A stretch of 11,942 nt of DNA, from assembly GCA_030849075.1 (NCBI GenBank), contig JASAOO010002867.1:1-11942 (forward strand), given 5' to 3'. Below, one piece after another: positions 7,176 to 11,942 of this stretch. The stretch comes from Zelonia costaricensis. Lineage: Eukaryota; Euglenozoa; Kinetoplastea; Trypanosomatida; Trypanosomatidae. The stretch's first letter is position 1; the number at the start of each line of letters is the position of its first letter. Under the pieces are notes generated by a model, which worked only from the letters and a program-made list of their open reading frames with translations, made no database searches and was not told where the DNA came from. A program made the position numbers and the translations under genes.

Positions 7176-9872
7176 TTAAGCAGACACGGAGGTCCTCTTC
7201 GGCTTGGCGGCCGACTTCCCAGCCGTGAGCGGCGACGACGCCGACTTCACCATCGCCGCCACCTTCTTTCCCACGCCAGTGCTGCTCGCGGCGGTGCGGT
7301 GTACTGTCGCGGACGTGCTCGACTCCGTCTTCTGTACCTTCTCCTTCTTCTCGGCCGGCATGCCAGCCGGTGCCGCAGCAACCGCAGCAGCAGGAGCGGC
7401 AGCGGGAGACGCCTTTGCCTTCAAGCGCAGAGCCTCAGCGTACGACTTGGGCACCGCGGCGCCGTCAGCATCCGAAATTCCCTCCGCGTCGGAGCTGCAC
7501 TCCGCCCCTTCGTCGCCAGTCGTGGCTGCGTGCTCGTCGAGGGCGGCAGCGACGAGTTCGTCGGACGAGGGCGGTGCGGAGCTGCCGTGCGGCTCCTCCG
7601 AGTCCTCGCCGCTCTCTCCAGCGCGGCGGGAGTGGGCAATGGAGCACGATGGCGACACGGGGCCGCGCTCGGACGAGGGAGTGCGCAGCGCGCCAGCCCG
7701 CAGCAGCCGGCGCCGCTCCTGCAGGTGTGCCGAGGCCTTGATGATCGGGTCCTCGAAGCAGAAACTTGCCACCTCGCCGGCGATGCTCGTCGCCGAGGCT
7801 GCCGACAGCAGCCGCGGGGTCGCCGACGTGATCGAGGCAGTGGCCGCCCCGTTGGCGTGCGACAGCGACGACGCGCAGCTGCTCTCGGCGCAGAGCACGA
7901 AGCCGACGGGGCTGTACGGGTCATGCCGGTGGCGGCGCGAGCGGGACAGCTGGGACGGAGAGAGCTGCCCAGGGGAGAGCTGCGCGCCGGACAGGGAATT
8001 GCGCATCACCACGCCGCACCCGTCAAGGCTGCCGCAGCCGACGTTGTCCACCGGGATGGTGACGGAGAGTGGCCGCGGCGGGCGCAGCTCTGCGGTGGTG
8101 GACGGGCTGAGTGGCGCGCGCGGCTTCTGCGCGACGCCAATGGCGCACGGCGGCGGCGGCAACTCCGCGCCGAGGGGGCGGGGGTGCCGGTCCAGCGAGG
8201 TGGACGGCGCGCGGCGGAGGTGCGGGACGGCGGCTTCGCCCATACACGCGGGCGGCGTCATCGCGGCCGCCCTCTCCCACGGCGCGCCGGTCTTGCTCGC
8301 CCACGCAGACGGGCTCACCGCACACGGGTCGAGGCTTGCGTACATCCAGCCGGTGTTCGAGTCCATCAGCATCTGGTTTGCGAGGGCCTCGCTGGTGTCC
8401 ATCATCGCGGCGGCAACAGCGGCGGCGGCGTCCTCGCAGACCAGCGGAGGGCGGCGCAGCCGGGCGTTGGCGCCGGTGCCGGTGGCGCCCCACCACGCCC
8501 CGGGCGCACCCGTCACCGCGGCGAGCTGCGCGCCGAGGTACCTCTTCGGCGTGAAGGGCGTGGCGTTGACGCTGAACTGCGACTTGGGCGTGGCCGACGA
8601 CGCGCCAGAGGAGGCGGCGGCTGGGGCGGGTGAGGTGGAGGAGGTGGTAGACGGCGTCGTGGGGGCGTGCCCGGCCCCAGCGGCCTGCATGGGGCCCGCC
8701 TTGGCCACAGACAGCACCGCCGACTCCGTGAGCCCGGCGTCAATGGCGGGCGGCGGCCGCGGCACCGCGGCGCTGGTGCGGGGCGCGGGGATGGGCAGCT
8801 TCTCCGCCATGTCCGCCACGCCCTCGCGGCTCGCCTGGCGTGACGGGGCCTCGCCCACGACGCGGGGGCAGCGCAGCGCCGTGCGAGGCGCCGGCACGAC
8901 GATGGTCGACGACGCCGCAGACGCCACCGTGCCGGGACGGGCCGGGCAGGCGCCGGCGGCGGCAGCGGCGGCTCGGTTGGGGGCGAAGGCGCCACCGGGC
9001 CGCGACACGCGCACGTCCACGTGTGGCGGCGTCGTGCGCCACGCCGCGTGTGCGCGGTCGGCCCCAACAGCGGAGGCAAACACAACGCGCAACACGGACG
9101 GCGCAGTGGTGGACAGCTCCGCCTTGAGCAGCCGCTGCGGGGTAGCAGCCTGCAGCTGGCGCAGCGTCAGCCCGCGCAGGGTGGCGTCGCACTCCGGCGT
9201 GGCCTGTCGGCGCTCCAGCCACAGCACATGACGGACGTTGCCGTCCGCGTGGCTGCGAGGCCCGACGCGCAGGCCGGCGGCCTCCGCCTCATCGATGGAC
9301 AGCATCCAGCCGGTGGCAGACGGCACGGGGAGGTCGTCGCGCACGACGAGCTTGTGTGAGGCCCGCGCAGCACGCAGCACCACGTCGATGCGCTCGCTAC
9401 GCGTGCACTCGCGGAAGAGCGGAAGGAGGAAGGAGAAGTTCGCGGCGGCCGGGACGTGGGCGGTGAGGGCCGTGTCCATGGTGCACAGCACCTCCTCTGC
9501 AATCTTGACGTCCTTGATATCCGCTTGCCCAGCGAGGAAGAGCGGGTCGAGGCACGCCTCCAGCGCCTCTTGCACATTCGACCACCGCGATATCGCCGCA
9601 GACGCCGCAGTGGAGGCTGGTGCCGTCACGGCCACGGTGATCTCGAAGGAGTCCTCGGCCGGCGAGCTGGAGCCGCGAGAGTCCGCCGCGCTGGTGCTGT
9701 GCGTGATGGCGGCTTCCGTCTTGCCCTGCGTGTGGGTGTCGACGCTTTCGATCATGTCAGAGACGCTGTTCTTCTTGGACGCCTCGAGCTGGCAACGCTT
9801 GTCCTCTGCACGCGTGGCCGCGTTCACGGCGGCCACGATCGACGGGCCCGTGGCGGCGACGGTGACAGACAT
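7176..9872 (-). CDS. Putative LARP-like mRNA-binding protein with PAM2 motif (hypothetical conserved)
   Basis: Frame of 898 codons ending in TAA. The frame stays open 26 codons further upstream, to a TTG at 9950, but the first ATG is at 9872 and no ATG lies between it and the candidate splice acceptor, so 9872 is chosen. Codons are strongly G/C-ending, as in Leishmania genes. Layout in ATG numbering: low-complexity N-terminus 1-95; probable folded region 97-282 with a La-motif-like part (97-192) and an RRM-like part (213-282); long Ala/Pro/Ser-rich disordered tail. The tail holds a PAM2-like motif FSVNATPFTP (433-442), a Trp/Met-rich patch (480-535), three xxQLS repeats (629-643) followed by RSRR, a basic helix QERRRLLRAG (718-727), acidic patches (753-760, 786-804) and a Lys/Ala C-terminus (841-898). 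No signal peptide or membrane segment is seen. Known: PAM2 binds the MLLE domain of poly(A)-binding protein, and La modules bind RNA. Inferred: a cytoplasmic regulator of mRNA stability or translation. The gene is certain; the function is moderately supported. Confidence 0.93.
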   Translation of the reverse strand: MSVTVAATGPSIVAAVNAATRAEDKRCQLEASKKNSVSDMIESVDTHTQGKTEAAITHSTSAADSRGSSSPAEDSFEITVAVTAPASTAASAAISRWSNVQEALEACLDPLFLAGQADIKDVKIAEEVLCTMDTALTAHVPAAANFSFLLPLFRECTRSERIDVVLRAARASHKLVVRDDLPVPSATGWMLSIDEAEAAGLRVGPRSHADGNVRHVLWLERRQATPECDATLRGLTLRQLQAATPQRLLKAELSTTAPSVLRVVFASAVGADRAHAAWRTTPPHVDVRVSRPGGAFAPNRAAAAAAGACPARPGTVASAASSTIVVPAPRTALRCPRVVGEAPSRQASREGVADMAEKLPIPAPRTSAAVPRPPPAIDAGLTESAVLSVAKAGPMQAAGAGHAPTTPSTTSSTSPAPAAASSGASSATPKSQFSVNATPFTPKRYLGAQLAAVTGAPGAWWGATGTGANARLRRPPLVCEDAAAAVAAAMMDTSEALANQMLMDSNTGWMYASLDPCAVSPSAWASKTGAPWERAAAMTPPACMGEAAVPHLRRAPSTSLDRHPRPLGAELPPPPCAIGVAQKPRAPLSPSTTAELRPPRPLSVTIPVDNVGCGSLDGCGVVMRNSLSGAQLSPGQLSPSQLSRSRRHRHDPYSPVGFVLCAESSCASSLSHANGAATASITSATPRLLSAASATSIAGEVASFCFEDPIIKASAHLQERRRLLRAGALRTPSSERGPVSPSCSIAHSRRAGESGEDSEEPHGSSAPPSSDELVAAALDEHAATTGDEGAECSSDAEGISDADGAAVPKSYAEALRLKAKASPAAAPAAAVAAAPAGMPAEKKEKVQKTESSTSATVHRTAASSTGVGKKVAAMVKSASSPLTAGKSAAKPKRTSVSA
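7944..7988 (-). repeat. Three tandem xxQLS pentapeptide repeats in the CDS
   Basis: Residues 629-643 read GAQLS, PGQLS, PSQLS, followed at once by a short RSRRHRH basic stretch. The 15-base units are only roughly repeated in DNA because of changes at the variable positions. This is a small internal expansion in the disordered tail; the Ser-Pro steps are possible proline-directed kinase sites. Confidence 0.75.
8547..8576 (-). other. PAM2-like poly(A)-binding-protein docking motif
   Basis: Codons for FSVNATPFTP (residues 433-442 from the ATG). The animal and fungal PAM2 consensus is a hydrophobic residue, three variable residues often including Asn, then A-x-x-F-x-P. Here N-A-T-P-F-T-P supplies the invariant Ala, Phe and Pro at exact spacing, with Phe in place of the leading Leu. 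It sits in an otherwise Ser/Thr/Ala/Pro-rich disordered stretch, the usual setting for a PAM2 peptide. Known partner: the MLLE domain of PABP. Confidence 0.7.
9027..9236 (-). other. RRM-like segment following the La-like domain
   Basis: Residues about 213-282 from the ATG. RHVLWLERR could be strand 1, followed by a helix (LTLRQLQAATPQRLLKAEL). SVLRVVFASAVGADRAHAAWRT has the shape of RRM strand 3 and helix 2, a hydrophobic strand followed by an Ala-rich helix with the usual 'F/V-x-x-x-x-x-A-x-x-A' spacing. The RNP1 and RNP2 aromatic residues are not evident, so it would be a non-canonical RRM, as is common directly after a La motif. Inferred by eye. Confidence 0.4.
9297..9584 (-). other. Divergent La-motif-like domain (in the CDS)
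   Basis: Residues 97-192 from the ATG. The order of elements follows a La motif: an amphipathic helix with EALEACLDPLF, then a D-x-K-x-x-E-E-V-L helix where the family has its 'DxFL' helix, then HVPAAANFSFLLPLFR matching the family's G-(Y/W)-V-P-(x)n-F-x-R segment. Next come RSERIDVVLRAARAS in the position of the 'LTxDxxxxxxALxxS' helix and LVVRDD in place of the closing beta strand. The aromatic residues that hold the RNA 3' end in classical La are mostly not conserved, and the loop after LVVRDD is longer than usual. The assignment rests on pattern reading only. It could instead be an unrelated helical domain. Confidence 0.45.
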
Positions 9873-9957
9873 CGCTGCTGCACAGTCTCGCTGGCAACGC
9901 GTGGGGACGGAAATATAAAACACAGTGGAGAGCAAGCGGGACGAGGTCAAACACAGT

Positions 9958-9959
9958 CT
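9958..9959 (-). promoter_or_regulatory. Candidate spliced-leader trans-splice acceptor AG
   Basis: On the - strand this is the first AG downstream of the pyrimidine tract at 9978-10003, in the context GCGAG/ACTGTG. It would give a 5' UTR of about 85 bases (9957-9873) free of upstream ATGs. The same 11-base context occurs again next to the ATG (AG at 9887-9888), and another AG lies at 9891-9892, so closer alternative sites are possible. Confidence 0.55.
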
Positions 9960-9977
9960 CGCACGCGTCCGTGTGTC

Positions 9978-10003
9978 GAGGAAAGAGGAAGGCAGAAAAA
10001 AAA
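9978..10003 (-). promoter_or_regulatory. Polypyrimidine tract for trans-splicing
   Basis: The - strand reads eight T, CTGCC, TTCCTCTTTC and CTC, interrupted by a single purine. It lies about 19 bases before the first AG and about 105 bases before the ATG. Such a tract directs both spliced-leader addition here and polyadenylation of the upstream gene in trypanosomatids. Confidence 0.6.
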
Positions 10004-10309
10004 CTTTTTTCGCGACGAGGTGCGAGAGTCGAGGAGCTCAACGCCGAAGGACGGGAAGGAGGCAAAGAAAACAAAGAAGGGGGGTCGCACTCACACGCGC
10101 AGGGAGCGGTACGGCCGGCGAGGGGAGGGGAGAGGGAGGTCTCTGCAGCGGGGTGGGAGAGGCAGAGGGGGGGAAAGGGGAGACGTACAGGAGGCGAGAG
10201 AGTGAACACGTGCACGCAGGGAGCGGAGGGCGAAAAACGCTCCCTCACTTGACACCGAAACAACGAACAAACACCGGAGGAGCCCAGCGCGGAGGGAACC
10301 GGCAGAGGC

Positions 10310-10320
10310 GGGGGGGGGGG
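10310..10320. repeat. G11 run
   Basis: Eleven consecutive G, within GA-rich DNA upstream of the gene. Confidence 0.9.
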
Positions 10321-11094
10321 AAGACAGGAGGAGGGGAAAGAGAGAGACAAGGGGGAAAGCGAGAGAGGAGGGGAATCCAGTGAAGGCGAGAAGAAAGAAA
10401 AGCACGGGAGCCGACCACACGCCGAAATGCACGTGCAAAAACAAACACACAAACACAGAGATACACAGCGAGAGACGGACGCACACCGACTGGCACACAA
10501 AGAGAGAGAAGAAAACGAAAGTAAATGGAAAAGGCTGGCAAGACGGCGGGCGTTCTTGACGGCGGTTGTCGCCCTCCCTCCACGGCGGGGCCAAACAAAA
10601 GAAAGGGAAGGGGAGGCCGGGAGGCTGCCTGAGCGCTACAGCGAGAGGGAGAGAGAGGGATGGGTGTGAGGTCGCTAAGGGGGGAGGGAGGGGAGGGAGG
10701 GAGGCTTGTGACCTCCTGTACAACTCCAGGAATGCGCTAAAGACCGCAGTGGTCGGGGAAATGTGCTACAGCTCTACGTGGGACGAGTGAAAATGGGGTA
10801 AGGACGTTCAAGCGAACCGAGGACCACAAGAGAGTGGGGCTTACGAGGACTGAGAGAAGAAGAGGGCGGGGCGATACTGCCAATGAAAGAGAAAAAGGAA
10901 CTAGCCGAAGCCGCGAGGGGAGGGCGGGGGCAATGCGCAGAGTGTGCGGTGCGGCAGCGAGCTGGGGCGTACTAGCAGGTGAGAGTGTTGAGAGAGGCTG
11001 GTTACCCTTCACTTGATAAATACAGTCCTAGGTGGAGATGTGAAAGAGGGCAAAAGATTGGCGATAGGTGGTGCACACAAGCAACGACACTATC

Positions 11095-11115
11095 ACAGAC
11101 ACACACAAGCACACA
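11095..11115. repeat. Imperfect CA array
   Basis: CA array with G and A interruptions. Confidence 0.8.
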
Positions 11116-11350
11116 ATGAGGGGGCGGTGAATCCTAGCCTGAAAGAGGAGGGAAGAGGGAGAGCGTGGCGAAGTGGGGACGCGGGGCGCAATGACGGAGG
11201 AAAGACCGAAGGCGGGCGGCACTTCGATGGCAGAGCGGCGACGCGCAACACACGCGACGGCCTCTGGCCGACTCGTCAAGCTCAGCCAAATAAAAACGGG
11301 AAAGCTGCTCGGTGGACGGCGAGCGCGAGGCAGTAAAGCGCCGCGGGAAG

Positions 11351-11378
11351 ACACACACACACACGCACAGTCACACAC
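11351..11378. repeat. (CA)n microsatellite
   Basis: Perfect stretch of about seven units followed by interrupted units. Confidence 0.85.
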
Positions 11379-11942
11379 TGAAACCCAAGAGAAGGAAGGT
11401 AAAGAGGAGGAATGCGTCACAACGGGCGGCAAGGCACCGTCAACGGGATGCAGCTCGAAGAATCCGCCTGTACTCGGATCCGCGAAGAAAGAGACCCGTT
11501 TCTGCAGGTGTTTGGCCTTGTGAAGGAGTGGTGTGAAGTAAGGACTAGGCAGAAAGACGAAGACGGGAGGAGAGAAGGGGGGCGAGGCGGACTAGCGCGT
11601 TGCCTTCGGCGTGGCTGCAGCTTTACAAATCACGCTTAGCAGCAAAGCAGAGAGAAGAGGAGCTGCCCTCTGCCTCGCTGCGTGCCTGAGTGTGCCTCTT
11701 CTGGACTGCGCCCACGACAGGGGAGAAGCGCTGATCTAGTAAACGTGACACACGACGCGGTGCTCAAGCAGCCAGCCTTGTTGTCGCCGTCGGAAGGCGA
11801 GAGAGAGTGGGGGAGGCAGCGGAGAGCAGCCAGGCAGGGAGGAGCGGGACAGCGCGTGTCTGAGGGTGCGGCGTAGCAAGATGTGAGCAATAATACGAGG
11901 AGGGAAAAGGGCGTGCAGGCCGCAGGTATAGGTGCGCAACAC

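Larger units (their letters stand above)
10011..11942. other. Upstream intergenic DNA, no gene seen
   Basis: GA-rich on the + strand up to about 10720, then more mixed. Open frames are short and lack domain-like composition. No tRNA B-box or other RNA gene signature was noticed. If the next gene upstream is on the - strand, its stop lies beyond 11942, so at least 2 kb separate it from this gene. Confidence 0.7.

Noticed and set aside
7095..8633. 512-codon + strand frame
   Set aside because: Another antisense shadow, Arg/Gly/Ala-rich, with no ATG at its listed start and no domain.
7204..9231. 675-codon open frame on the + strand antisense to the gene
   Set aside because: It starts without an ATG, and its length follows from the G/C-ending codons of the - strand gene, which leave few stops on the complement. 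No domain is recognisable.
9873..9950. 26-residue N-terminal extension of the gene to a TTG at 9950
   Set aside because: Trypanosomatid genes start at ATG. The first ATG is 9872, and the extension runs through the likely 5' UTR.
1..11942. tRNA, rRNA or snRNA genes
   Set aside because: Scanning both strands for B-box-like GGTTCGANNCC gave only poor partial matches, and no rRNA-like segment was recognised.
1..11942. CRISPR, prokaryotic operon or phage system
   Set aside because: No regularly spaced repeats, ribosome binding sites or tightly packed genes. The architecture is eukaryotic (trypanosomatid).
1..11942. Telomeric or subtelomeric repeats
   Set aside because: No TTAGGG arrays on either strand.

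Overview
The window looks like nuclear DNA of a trypanosomatid, most likely Leishmania or a close relative. It is GC-rich, with long gene-free stretches full of (CA)n/(TG)n dinucleotide arrays and homopolymer runs. The one convincing gene is a single uninterrupted high-GC3 reading frame. A polypyrimidine tract followed by an AG, as expected for spliced-leader trans-splicing, precedes it. Species cannot be told from the sequence alone.

Layout. Positions 1-7175 hold no convincing protein gene. The stretch is a mosaic of purine-rich DNA on the + strand (pyrimidine-rich on the - strand), broken by shorter pyrimidine-rich islands near 1150-1420, 3390-3620, 3950-4080, 6180-6370 and 6775-6960. It carries many microsatellites, three facing TG/CA foldbacks, and a G run ending in the window's only ambiguous base (856). 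The part nearest 7175 is presumably the 3' UTR of the gene. Positions 7176-9872 on the - strand are the gene (898 codons from the first ATG). A candidate splice acceptor lies at 9958-9959 and its pyrimidine tract at 9978-10003. From there to 11942 is upstream intergenic DNA, again purine-rich on the + strand, with no gene seen.

The protein is not one I can name. Three things point to a cytoplasmic mRNA-binding factor: an N-terminal region that aligns by pattern with a very divergent La motif, an RRM-like strand/helix segment after it, and a clear PAM2-like motif (the poly(A)-binding-protein docking motif) in the middle of a long disordered tail. La motif, RRM and PAM2 together are the hallmark of La-related proteins (LARP1/LARP4 class). 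This gene is therefore proposed as a divergent LARP-like, PABP-docking protein. The PAM2 match is visible directly; the La/RRM assignment is an inference from pattern and needs a profile or structure search.

There is no sign of a mobile element with coding capacity, CRISPR, tRNA, rRNA or tandem gene array. Most other open frames are antisense shadows of the gene or translations of simple repeats. One 63-codon + strand frame at 6181-6372 is kept as a low-confidence candidate.
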